Source: Leifsonia sp. NPDC080035
GTDB lineage: Bacteria > Actinomycetota > Actinomycetes > Actinomycetales > Microbacteriaceae
NCBI RefSeq assembly: GCF_040050925.1
Contig: NZ_CP157390.1
Span: 1,860,001-1,924,000, forward strand
Reading direction: 5' to 3'
Length of the DNA: 64,000 bases
Under the pieces are notes generated by a model. That model saw only the letters and a program-made list of their open reading frames with translations. It searched no databases and was not told the origin of the DNA. The position numbers were made by a program, and so were the translations under genes. Shown piece by piece: positions 23,351-30,875 of the stretch (position 1 is its first letter; each line of letters begins with the position of its first letter).

Positions 23351-24862
23351 ATGACAACCCCCTCCCTGCGGCAGCAGCTGTTCCGGACCAAGCCCGTCCC
23401 CCGCGACGGCGGAGAGTCCGGCAGCAGTCTGAAGCGGAGCATCGGCCTCTTCCAGCTCACCCTGATCGGGGTGGGCGGCACGATCGGCACCGGCATCTTC
23501 TTCATCCTCTCCGAGGCCGTTCCGGTCGCGGGGCCCGCGGTGATCTGGTCGTTCATCATCGGCGGCATCGTCGCCGGGCTCTCCGTGCTCTGCTACGCGG
23601 AGCTGTCCAGCGCGGTCCCCGTGTCCGGCTCCTCCTACTCGTACGCGTACTCGACGCTCGGCGAGCTCCCCGCGATGGGCGTCGCCGCCTGCCTGCTGCT
23701 CGAGTACGGGGTGTCAACGGCGGCGGTCGCCGTCGGCTGGTCGCAGTACGTGAACGAGCTCGTCGGGAACCTGTTCGGCATCCAGTTCCCGAAGGAGCTG
23801 CTCTACGCGCCGGAGGAGGGCGGCATCGTGAACGTGCCGGCGATCGTCCTCATCGGCCTCTGCATGCTGCTCCTGATCCGCGGCACCCGGCACTCGGTCG
23901 TCACCAACACGATCATGGTGCTCATCAAGATCGCGGTGCTGATCTTCTTCGTCGCGGTCGGCATCACGGGCTGGAACGCGGACCACTTCGCGAACTTCGC
24001 GCCGTTCGGCTTCACCGGCATCATGTCCGGCGCCGGTATCATCTTCTTCTCGTTCGTCGGCCTGGATGCGGTCGCGACCGCGGGCGACGAGGCGAAGAAC
24101 GCGCGGCGCAACCTGCCCATCGCGCTGATCGCCGCGCTCGTCATCGTCACCGCCGTCTACGTGCTGGTCGCTGTCACGGCGCTGGGAGCGCAGCCGTCCG
24201 GAGCGTTCGCGAACCAGTCCGCCGGGCTCTCCGCGATCCTGGAGAACATCGTCGGCGCCAGCTGGCCGGGCACGATCGTGGCGGCGGGTGCCGTCATCTC
24301 GATCTTCAGCGTGACCCTGGTGGTCCTGTACGGCCAGACCCGCATCCTGTTCACGATGTCGCGCGACGGGATGGCGCCCAAGGTCTTCCGGAAGGTCAGC
24401 CCGCGCACGTTCACCCCGGTCGCGAACACGATCATCGTGTCGGTCGTCGTCGCCATCCTCGCCGGGGTGCTGCCGATCAACTTCCTGGCCGAGATGACCA
24501 GCATCGGCACGCTCGCCGCCTTCCTGGTGGTCTCCACGGCCGTGATGGTGCTGCGCCGGCGTGAGCCGGGCCTCGAGCGGAAGTTCCGCATCCCGTTCGG
24601 GCCGGTCATCCCGATCCTGTCGATCGTCGGCTGCCTGTGGATCATCAAGGACCTCCGGCCGGTGACGGTGATCGTCTTCGCCCTGTGGACGGTCGCGTTC
24701 CTGCTCTGGTACCTCTTCGTGGCGCGCAAGCACTCGGTGATCGGGAAGCTGATCGCGGACGGCAGACTGGTACCTGCCGGGCACGGGAAGTACCGGGAGA
24801 CGGACGCGGACCTCGCGGACGAGCAGACGGATTCGGCGACGGAGGTCGTGGAGAACAGATGA
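23351..24862 (+). CDS. APC-superfamily amino acid/polyamine transporter
   Basis: This 503-residue protein has about 12 transmembrane helices. The first carries the IGVGGTIGTGIFF motif, the signature of cationic amino acid transporters (CAT/YfnA group) in the APC superfamily. A conserved FFSFVGLDAVATAGDEAKNARRN segment (helix 6 and loop, given in part) is also typical. The C-terminus is a hydrophilic tail of about 45 residues. AGGAG precedes the ATG by ten bases. Between two decarboxylase genes, it probably imports the amino acid or exchanges it for the amine product. Its stop overlaps the next start (ATGA). Confidence 0.9.
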   Translation: MTTPSLRQQLFRTKPVPRDGGESGSSLKRSIGLFQLTLIGVGGTIGTGIFFILSEAVPVAGPAVIWSFIIGGIVAGLSVLCYAELSSAVPVSGSSYSYAYSTLGELPAMGVAACLLLEYGVSTAAVAVGWSQYVNELVGNLFGIQFPKELLYAPEEGGIVNVPAIVLIGLCMLLLIRGTRHSVVTNTIMVLIKIAVLIFFVAVGITGWNADHFANFAPFGFTGIMSGAGIIFFSFVGLDAVATAGDEAKNARRNLPIALIAALVIVTAVYVLVAVTALGAQPSGAFANQSAGLSAILENIVGASWPGTIVAAGAVISIFSVTLVVLYGQTRILFTMSRDGMAPKVFRKVSPRTFTPVANTIIVSVVVAILAGVLPINFLAEMTSIGTLAAFLVVSTAVMVLRRREPGLERKFRIPFGPVIPILSIVGCLWIIKDLRPVTVIVFALWTVAFLLWYLFVARKHSVIGKLIADGRLVPAGHGKYRETDADLADEQTDSATEVVENR

Positions 24863-26181
24863 GCACAACGACGATCACAGCGGGCGACGAGCGCGTCGAG
24901 GCACGGCTGGGGGCGCTGGAGCGCATCCTGCCCGAGAACAGCTCCGTGCGCGCCGACGGCGTGCTCGAGATCGGTGGCGTCGCCGTCGACGAGCTGGCCG
25001 CCGAGTACGGCACGCCGCTGTACGTGTTCGACGAGGCCGGCTTGCGCCGGCAGGCGCGCCGGTTCGTGGACGGGTTGCGGGAGCGCTGGCCGGACTCGGA
25101 GGTGCTGTTCGCCTCCAAGTCGCTGCCGGCCGTCGGGATGTACCGCCTCGCCCACGAGGAGGGCGTCTCCATCGACGTGGCGGGCGGCGGCGAGCTGCGG
25201 CTCGCGCTCGCCGCGGGCGTCGCGCCGGAGCGCATCCACTTCCACGGCAACGCGAAGACCGACGCCGAGCTGACGATGGCGCTGGAGGCCGGCATCGGCA
25301 CGATCATCGTCGACAACGAGGACGAGCTGGACCGGCTGGCGCGGCTGCTGCGGCGCCCGCAGAAGCTGCTGCTGCGCGTCATCCCCGGCATCGAGGCCAA
25401 GACGCACGCGTCGCAGGCGACGGGCGGCAACACCTCCAAGTTCGGACTGCCGATCGACCAGCTCGGCCACGCCATCGCGCGCATCCGGAAGCACCCGCTC
25501 ATGGAGTTCGAGGGTGTGCACCTGCACATCGGGTCGCAGATCCTCGACGTCGAGCAGTTCGCCGAGGCGGTGCAGAAGATCTCGACGGTCGGCGCGTTCC
25601 CGGTGTACGACGTCGGCGGCGGGCTCGGCATCGCGTACACCGTCGACGACGTCGCGCCGAGCGTCGAGGAGTACCTCGACGCGATCGTCGCGGCAGCCCG
25701 CGCCTCCCTCCCGGCGGGCGCGAAGCTGATGATCGAGCCCGGCCGCTCCCTGGTGGCGAGGGCCGGCGTGACGCTCTACCGCGTGGTGTCCGTCAAGCGG
25801 ACCGGGCGGACGTTCGTCGCGGTGGACGGCGGGATGGCGGACCAGCTGGATGTGGCGCTCACCCAGCAGCGCTACGAGGCGGTTGCCGCCGACCGGATGC
25901 TCGAGCCGTGCACGGAGTCCGTGCAGCTCGTCGGCCGGCAGTGCGAGTCCGGCGACCTGCTCGTGGACGGCGCCGTGCTGCCGCAGCCGCGCGTCGGCGA
26001 CCTCGTCGTGATGCCCGCGACCGGCGCATACGGCTACACCCTCGCGAACAACTACAACGGGGCGCTGAAGCCCGCGATCGTGTTCGTCGCGGACGGCGAG
26101 GCCCGCCTCGTCGTCCGCCGGGAGACCTACGACGACCTGCTCGCCACGCACGAGCCGGCCGTCGCGGCCGGTCGCGGCTGA
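24859..26181 (+). CDS. lysA: Diaminopimelate decarboxylase-like enzyme (PLP fold type III)
   Basis: This 440-residue enzyme has an alanine-racemase-like barrel and a C-terminal beta domain. The PLP lysine is K87 (LFASKSLP). Further LysA motifs are HIGSQ, the glycine-rich phosphate site DVGGGLG, EPGRSLVA, CESGD (the substrate Glu and the Cys from the partner subunit) and the TGAYGYTLANNYNG end. These support meso-DAP decarboxylation to lysine, although D-ornithine/D-lysine decarboxylases share many of them. Location in a LysR-controlled operon with a transporter and a second decarboxylase suggests a catabolic or amine-producing paralogue rather than the housekeeping copy. It is coupled to the transporter by ATGA. 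Confidence 0.82.
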   Translation: MSTTTITAGDERVEARLGALERILPENSSVRADGVLEIGGVAVDELAAEYGTPLYVFDEAGLRRQARRFVDGLRERWPDSEVLFASKSLPAVGMYRLAHEEGVSIDVAGGGELRLALAAGVAPERIHFHGNAKTDAELTMALEAGIGTIIVDNEDELDRLARLLRRPQKLLLRVIPGIEAKTHASQATGGNTSKFGLPIDQLGHAIARIRKHPLMEFEGVHLHIGSQILDVEQFAEAVQKISTVGAFPVYDVGGGLGIAYTVDDVAPSVEEYLDAIVAAARASLPAGAKLMIEPGRSLVARAGVTLYRVVSVKRTGRTFVAVDGGMADQLDVALTQQRYEAVAADRMLEPCTESVQLVGRQCESGDLLVDGAVLPQPRVGDLVVMPATGAYGYTLANNYNGALKPAIVFVADGEARLVVRRETYDDLLATHEPAVAAGRG

Positions 26182-26257
26182 ATCCGCTGTGTGCGAGTTC
26201 TCAGGTGGGATGGCGGAGGATTTCACGGTTGTCCATTGCACGAAAAGGAACCACCCC

Positions 26258-26371
26258 ATGAGCTCGCTCCGCGACCACATCGAGCGCACCCTCCGCGACG
26301 CCGACCGCACCCCCGCCACCGCGACGGAGGTCGTCGCGGACACCGGCGCCATCGCACTGCCCCAGCAGTAG
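26258..26371 (+). CDS. 37-residue peptide of unknown function
   Basis: The short frame starts at the ATG at 26258, with AAAAGGAA eight bases upstream, and encodes a peptide beginning MSSLRDHIERTLRDADRTP and ending GAIALPQQ. Third codon positions are G or C in nearly every codon, which is strong coding evidence for so short a frame. The N-terminal 16 residues would form a charged amphipathic helix. It follows the lysA-like gene by 76 bp and converges with a small zinc-ribbon gene, three bases apart. Possible roles are a regulatory peptide, a small subunit or a precursor peptide; no modifying enzyme is encoded nearby. Confidence 0.6.
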   Translation: MSSLRDHIERTLRDADRTPATATEVVADTGAIALPQQ

Positions 26372-26374
26372 CGC

Positions 26375-26593
26375 TCAGGCGCGGCGGACCATCACCTGCC
26401 GCAGCACCCGGCGGAGCTCGGCCTCGATCCTGCGCGCCTGCTCCACCGAGACCCCGCCCTCGTCCCCACGCCGCTCCGACCCGGCGCAGCGGTCGCCGCC
26501 GTCGGTGAAGTGCAGGGAGATGCGCCCGTCCGCGAGCACGGGATGGCGCTGCCCGCAGTGACCGCACGCCTGGTGCGAGAACAGTTCAGCCAT
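26375..26593 (-). CDS. Small zinc-ribbon-like protein
   Basis: This 72-residue protein has an N-terminal CGHCGQRH motif (Cys at 10 and 13, His at 17) and a further Cys at about residue 36 (DRCAG), a plausible zinc site, followed by a charged helix (VEQARRIEAELRRVLRQVMVRR). The minus-strand TAACGT -10 box lies six bases before the ATG, again suggesting a leaderless transcript. The family is not recognised. It converges with the 37-residue peptide gene. Confidence 0.65.
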   Translation of the reverse strand: MAELFSHQACGHCGQRHPVLADGRISLHFTDGGDRCAGSERRGDEGGVSVEQARRIEAELRRVLRQVMVRRA

Positions 26594-26605
26594 GCTCCGA
26601 CGTTA
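26594..26605 (-). promoter_or_regulatory. Leaderless-type -10 element for the zinc-ribbon gene
   Basis: On the minus strand TAACGT (26600-26605) is followed by six bases and the ATG at 26591-26593. Confidence 0.45.
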
Positions 26606-26751
26606 CGGGCCGGATGTTTCCGGACGATTGCGTCCACGCGAAGGGACGATGACGGTTCCGGTGCGACCGGTTGCCGACCGCCCCTGTCGGAGCCGGGACG
26701 CGAGCATCTACCCTGTGCCTATGACGCGTCGGGAAGACCGAGGGTAGCCGA

Positions 26752-28119
26752 GTGTTCGGCGAGTTCTCCGACACGCAGTGGGTCGCCCTGTCGTTCGTGC
26801 TGCTCGGGATCGCGCTGCTCGTGGCGACCCTGGTGCGGCGCTACGTCCCTCCGCTGCACCGCCTCTACATCCCGGCGAGCGTGATCGCCGGGTTCCTGAT
26901 CCTGATCCTCGGACCGCAGATCCTGGGAGCACTCACGGGAACCGACGGCCTGATCCCGCGGGCGGCCGTCGACGTGCTCTCGCGGCTCCCCGGGCTGATG
27001 ATCAACATCGTGTTCGCCGGGGTGATGCTCGGCAAGCGCCTGCCGTCGGTGAAGAGCTTCTGGGGAGAGTCCGCCCCGCACTTCATCCTCGGGAGTGTGT
27101 TCTCGTTCGGCCAGTTCGCGCTCGGCGCGCTCGCGGTGGCGTTCATCCTCACGCCATTCTTCGGGCTGCCGGCCGCGGCGGGGTCGATCCTGGAGCTGTC
27201 GTTCGCCGGCGGTCACGGCACCATCGCCGGGATGGGCGAGATCCTCGACAACGCCGGAGCGCCCGAGGTCGTGGACATCGGGCTCGGCCTCGCCACGATC
27301 AGCATGATCACGGGCGTGGTCGGCGGCTCCATCCTCGTCAACTACGCCATCCGCAGTCCCCGCATCACCGTCGCTCGCACCTCCCGCGTGCATCCGGCGA
27401 CCGACGCGGTCCACTTCGTCGCCCCGAACAGCGGCGACACCGCCAGCACCGACCTGGGGCTGGGATCGATCAGTCGCAGCTTCGGGGCGATCGCGCTCTC
27501 CATCGCGCTCGGGCTCGTGGTGCTCGAAGTGCTGCGCCTGATCGCGCGGGCGTTCGGCTCCGACCTGTTCGACGCGTTCCCGCTCTTCCCGTTCACCGTG
27601 ATCGGGGGGTTCGCCGTGCAGCTGGTGCTCACGGCGACGCGCAAGGAGGAGCTGGTCGAACGGCGCACCGTGAACGACATCACCACGCTCGCGCTCGACA
27701 TCCTGATCGCGGCCGCCATCGGCACGATGTCGCTCGCCGCGCTCGGGGCGAACATCCCGAGCCTGGTCATCCTCACCGTCATCGCCTTCGGCTGGAGCGT
27801 GATCGGGATGCTGTGGCTCGGCCCGCGCATCCACCGGGTGCACTGGTTCGAGCACGCGATCGCCGACTACGGGCAGTCGCAGGGGAACGTGGCGACCGGT
27901 TTCGTGCTCGCCGACATGGCGGACCCCGGGCGCACCACCGCCGCAGCCCGCGCCTACGGGTACAAGCAGCTGACGTACGAGCCGCTGCTCGGCGGCGGCA
28001 TCCTGACCGCGCTGAGCGTGCCGATCATCCTCGTGATCGGGCCGGTCTGGTTCGGCGTCGCCAGCGCCGTCATCACGATCGGCCTCATCCTGTGGGGGGT
28101 TCTGCGCGGCCGGCGTTGA
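26752..28119 (+). CDS. Sodium/glutamate symporter family protein (GltS-like)
   Basis: This 455-residue membrane protein has 10 to 12 helices in two inverted halves, as in GltS. The family features are the RRYVPPLHRLYIPASVIAGF loop after helix 1 (given in part), the reentrant-loop segment SFAGGHGTIAGMGE and its counterpart GQSQGNVATGFVLADM in the second half. It would import glutamate or a related carboxylate with sodium. The GTG at 26752 is used; a ribosome-binding site is weak (AGGG). The length is larger than E. coli GltS (about 400), with a hydrophilic loop near residues 200-240. It is a single-gene unit ending in a strong hairpin. Confidence 0.85.
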   Translation: MFGEFSDTQWVALSFVLLGIALLVATLVRRYVPPLHRLYIPASVIAGFLILILGPQILGALTGTDGLIPRAAVDVLSRLPGLMINIVFAGVMLGKRLPSVKSFWGESAPHFILGSVFSFGQFALGALAVAFILTPFFGLPAAAGSILELSFAGGHGTIAGMGEILDNAGAPEVVDIGLGLATISMITGVVGGSILVNYAIRSPRITVARTSRVHPATDAVHFVAPNSGDTASTDLGLGSISRSFGAIALSIALGLVVLEVLRLIARAFGSDLFDAFPLFPFTVIGGFAVQLVLTATRKEELVERRTVNDITTLALDILIAAAIGTMSLAALGANIPSLVILTVIAFGWSVIGMLWLGPRIHRVHWFEHAIADYGQSQGNVATGFVLADMADPGRTTAAARAYGYKQLTYEPLLGGGILTALSVPIILVIGPVWFGVASAVITIGLILWGVLRGRR

Positions 28120-28172
28120 GCGGTCGCGACACGCCGCGACGCGGTGGGCGAGACGGCGCGTCGCGACCGCTC
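28118..28172 (+). terminator. Long-stem hairpin after the GltS-like gene
   Basis: Arms of 19 bp at 28118-28136 and 28154-28172 pair with one mismatch (GAGCGGTCGCGAC... with ...GTCGCGACCGCTC) around a 17-base loop. The left arm begins within the TGA stop codon. No T tract follows, as is common in high-GC genomes. The remaining 75 bp before the next gene show no further feature. Confidence 0.7.
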
Positions 28173-28246
28173 GACGCGTCCGGGTTGCGGACGGGGCGGC
28201 TCTGCGGCTGGAATGGCCGTATGGTGCCGACGCGGGTGGTCAGACG

Positions 28247-29620
28247 GTGACCGGTGCGCCGCGCCTGTCGCGCGCAGCCCTGCCGCATCCCGAGCCCGTC
28301 CCTCCGGTGCGCATCGTGCACCTGGGGCTCGGCGCGTTCCACCGCTCCCACCAGGCCTGGTACACCGCGCACGCGGACGACGCTGCCGGGTGGGGGATCG
28401 CCGCCTTCACCGGCCGGCGCCCCGGCGCGGCCGAGGTGCTGCGTGCGCAGCAGGGCGTCTACACCCTGGTGGAACGCGGCGGCGACGGCGATCGGTTCGA
28501 GCTGATCGGCAGCATCGTGGCCGCGCACCCCGGCGACGAGGTGGATGCGCTGCTGCGCACCTTCCGCTCGCCGGAGGTCGCCTTGGTGACCCTGACCATC
28601 ACCGAGGCGGGCTACCGTCTCGGCCCCGACGGTGAGCTCGACCTCGGCGACACGGAGACACTGGCCGACATCGCCCTGCTCCGGGATACCGTCACCGGCA
28701 CGAGCGGGGGAGCACCGCGGGCCGGGGCCGCACTCGCAGCGCCGGCCACCGCGCTCGGCCGGCTGCTGCTCGGGCTGTGCGCGCGACGGGAGGCGGGTGC
28801 GCCTCCCGTCGCGATCGTCCCGTGCGACAACCTCCCGGAGAACGGCCGCGTTCTCGAGCGCGCGCTCACCCGGATGGCGACGGAGGTGCAGCCGGACCTC
28901 GCGGCGTGGCTCCCGCGCGGGGCGTCCTTCGTCTCCACCTCGGTGGACCGGATCACGCCGCGGCTCGACCCGGACGACCGCCCAGCGATCGCCGCCGCGA
29001 CCGGCTGGGACGATGCGACGCCCGTCGTCGCCGAGCCGTTCGCGGACTGGGTGCTCTCGGGCGACTTCCCGTCCGGGCGTCCGCGCTGGGAGTCGGCGGG
29101 GGCGCGCTTCGTGGACGACATCGCGCCGTGGGAGGCGCGGAAGCTGTGGATGCTGAACGGCGCCCACACGCTGCTCGCCGCCGCGGGCCCCGCCCGCGGT
29201 CACGTCACCGTCGCCGAGGCGTTCGCCGATCCCGGGCTCCGCGCGGCCGTCGACCGGATCTGGGACGAGGCAGCGGCGCAGCTGGAGACGGTGGAGACCG
29301 TCGACTACCGGCGCGCGCTCGCCGACCGGTTCGCCAATCCACGCATCGTGCACCGGCTCGCGCAGATCGCGGAGGGCTCGCGCACGAAGGTGCGGCTGCG
29401 GATCGTCCCGGTCGCGCTGGCCGAGCGGTCCGCCGCACGCCCGGCCGCGGGATGCGCTGCCGCGATCGCCGCGTGGATCGCCGCCGAGGCGCCGGACGCC
29501 GACCCTCGCGACGCGCTGCGCGAGCTGTCGCCCGAGCTCGCCGCCGACGAGCGGTTCGTGCGGACGCTCCGCGGAGCGCTCGCCGCATCCGCCCCGTCGG
29601 GGCCCACCCAGGAAGCGTAG
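28247..29620 (+). CDS. Mannitol dehydrogenase family protein (probable fructuronate reductase)
   Basis: This 457-residue NAD(P)-dependent polyol dehydrogenase has the Rossmann start IVHLGLGAFHRSHQAWY and the catalytic signature K-x4-N-x2-H (K299, N304, H307 in KLWMLNGAH). Family members include mannitol 2-dehydrogenase and UxuB, which reduces D-fructuronate to D-mannonate. The next gene encodes a ManD-type mannonate dehydratase 16 bp downstream, so fructuronate reduction is the better call. Together they convert fructuronate to 2-keto-3-deoxygluconate. An uronate isomerase and a KDG kinase are not seen here. The start is a GTG with a weak ribosome-binding site. Confidence 0.85.
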   Translation: MTGAPRLSRAALPHPEPVPPVRIVHLGLGAFHRSHQAWYTAHADDAAGWGIAAFTGRRPGAAEVLRAQQGVYTLVERGGDGDRFELIGSIVAAHPGDEVDALLRTFRSPEVALVTLTITEAGYRLGPDGELDLGDTETLADIALLRDTVTGTSGGAPRAGAALAAPATALGRLLLGLCARREAGAPPVAIVPCDNLPENGRVLERALTRMATEVQPDLAAWLPRGASFVSTSVDRITPRLDPDDRPAIAAATGWDDATPVVAEPFADWVLSGDFPSGRPRWESAGARFVDDIAPWEARKLWMLNGAHTLLAAAGPARGHVTVAEAFADPGLRAAVDRIWDEAAAQLETVETVDYRRALADRFANPRIVHRLAQIAEGSRTKVRLRIVPVALAERSAARPAAGCAAAIAAWIAAEAPDADPRDALRELSPELAADERFVRTLRGALAASAPSGPTQEA

Positions 29621-29636
29621 GGAGTAAGGAGTAGGC

Positions 29637-30875
29637 ATGATCATCGACAAGGCCGACGTCATCGTCACGAGCCCCGACCGGAACTTCGTCACCCTCAAGC
29701 TGACGACCGACGACGGCCTGACCGGCCTCGGCGATGCGACGCTGAACGGCCGCGAGCAGGCGGTCGTCGCCTACCTGACCGAGCACGTCGTGCCGCTGCT
29801 GATCGGCAGGGACGCGTCCCGCATCGAGGACACCTGGCAGTTCCTGTACCGCAGCGCGTACTGGCGGCGCGGCCCGGTGACGATGGCGGCGATCGCCGCG
29901 GTGGACATGGCGCTCTGGGACATCAAGGGCAAGGCGGCCGGGATGCCGGTCTACCAGCTGTTGGGCGGCGCCTCCCGCAACGGACTGCTCGCATACGGGC
30001 ACGCGTCCGGCCGCGACCTGCCCGAGCTCTTCGACAGCGTGAACGAGCATCTGGAGCAGGGCTACCGGGCCATCCGCATCCAGTCGGCCGTGCCTGGCCT
30101 GAAGTCGATCTACGGCATCGCCTCCAACGCCACATACGAGGGCAACGCGGGCGTGCGCTACGACCACGAGCCGGCGCAGCGCGGCGGCCTGCCGAACGAG
30201 GAGGACTGGGACACCCGCTCCTACCTGCGGCACATCCCGACGGTGTTCGAGGCGGTGCGGAACGAGTTCGGGCCGGAACTGCCGCTGCTGCACGACGGCC
30301 ACCACCGGATGACGCCCATCCAGGCCGCGCAGCTCGGGAAGTCGTTGGAGCCGTACGACCTGTTCTGGCTGGAGGACTGCACCCCGGCCGAGAACCAGGA
30401 GGCGCTGCGCCTGGTCCGGCAGCACACCACCACCCCGCTCGCGATCGGGGAGATCTTCAACACGGTCTGGGACTACCAGCAGATCATCCGCGAGCAGCTG
30501 ATCGACTACGTCCGTTCCGCGGTCACGCACACGGGAGGCATCAGTCACCTGAAGAAGCTGCTCGACTACGCCTCCCAGTACCAGATCAAGTCCGGCATGC
30601 ACGGCCCGACCGACATCTCCCCGGTCGGGATGGCGGCGGCGATGCACCTGGGGCTCGCGATCCACAACTTCGGCATCCAGGAGTACATGAAGCACGGCGC
30701 GAAGACCGACAGCGTCTTCCGGCAGTCCTTCACCTGGAGGGACGGCTTCCTGCACCCCGGCGACGAGCCCGGCCTCGGCGTCGAGCTGGACGTGGACGAG
30801 GCGGGGAAGTACCCCTACATCCGCGCCTACCTGCCCTACAACCGGCTCGCGGACGGCACCGTCCACGACTGGTGA
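29637..30875 (+). CDS. manD: D-mannonate dehydratase, enolase superfamily (ManD/RspA type)
   Basis: This 412-residue enzyme shows the ManD pattern of the enolase superfamily: capping-domain start MIIDKADVIVTSPDRNFVT, metal ligands D220 (HDGHHRM), E246 (WLEDCTP) and E272 (IGEIF), and H322 in SGMHGPTD. It dehydrates D-mannonate to 2-keto-3-deoxygluconate; some homologues are slow or act on D-gluconate. GGAGTAAGGAG precedes the ATG. The pairing with the upstream UxuB-like gene supports a hexuronate role. The last 40 bp overlap, tail to tail, with the GH110 gene on the other strand. Confidence 0.88.
   Translation: MIIDKADVIVTSPDRNFVTLKLTTDDGLTGLGDATLNGREQAVVAYLTEHVVPLLIGRDASRIEDTWQFLYRSAYWRRGPVTMAAIAAVDMALWDIKGKAAGMPVYQLLGGASRNGLLAYGHASGRDLPELFDSVNEHLEQGYRAIRIQSAVPGLKSIYGIASNATYEGNAGVRYDHEPAQRGGLPNEEDWDTRSYLRHIPTVFEAVRNEFGPELPLLHDGHHRMTPIQAAQLGKSLEPYDLFWLEDCTPAENQEALRLVRQHTTTPLAIGEIFNTVWDYQQIIREQLIDYVRSAVTHTGGISHLKKLLDYASQYQIKSGMHGPTDISPVGMAAAMHLGLAIHNFGIQEYMKHGAKTDSVFRQSFTWRDGFLHPGDEPGLGVELDVDEAGKYPYIRAYLPYNRLADGTVHDW

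Noticed and set aside
24157..26352. Very long open frame on the minus strand opposite the transporter and lysA-like genes
   Set aside because: Shadow frame: it is antisense to genes with clear motifs, has low-complexity composition and no domain.
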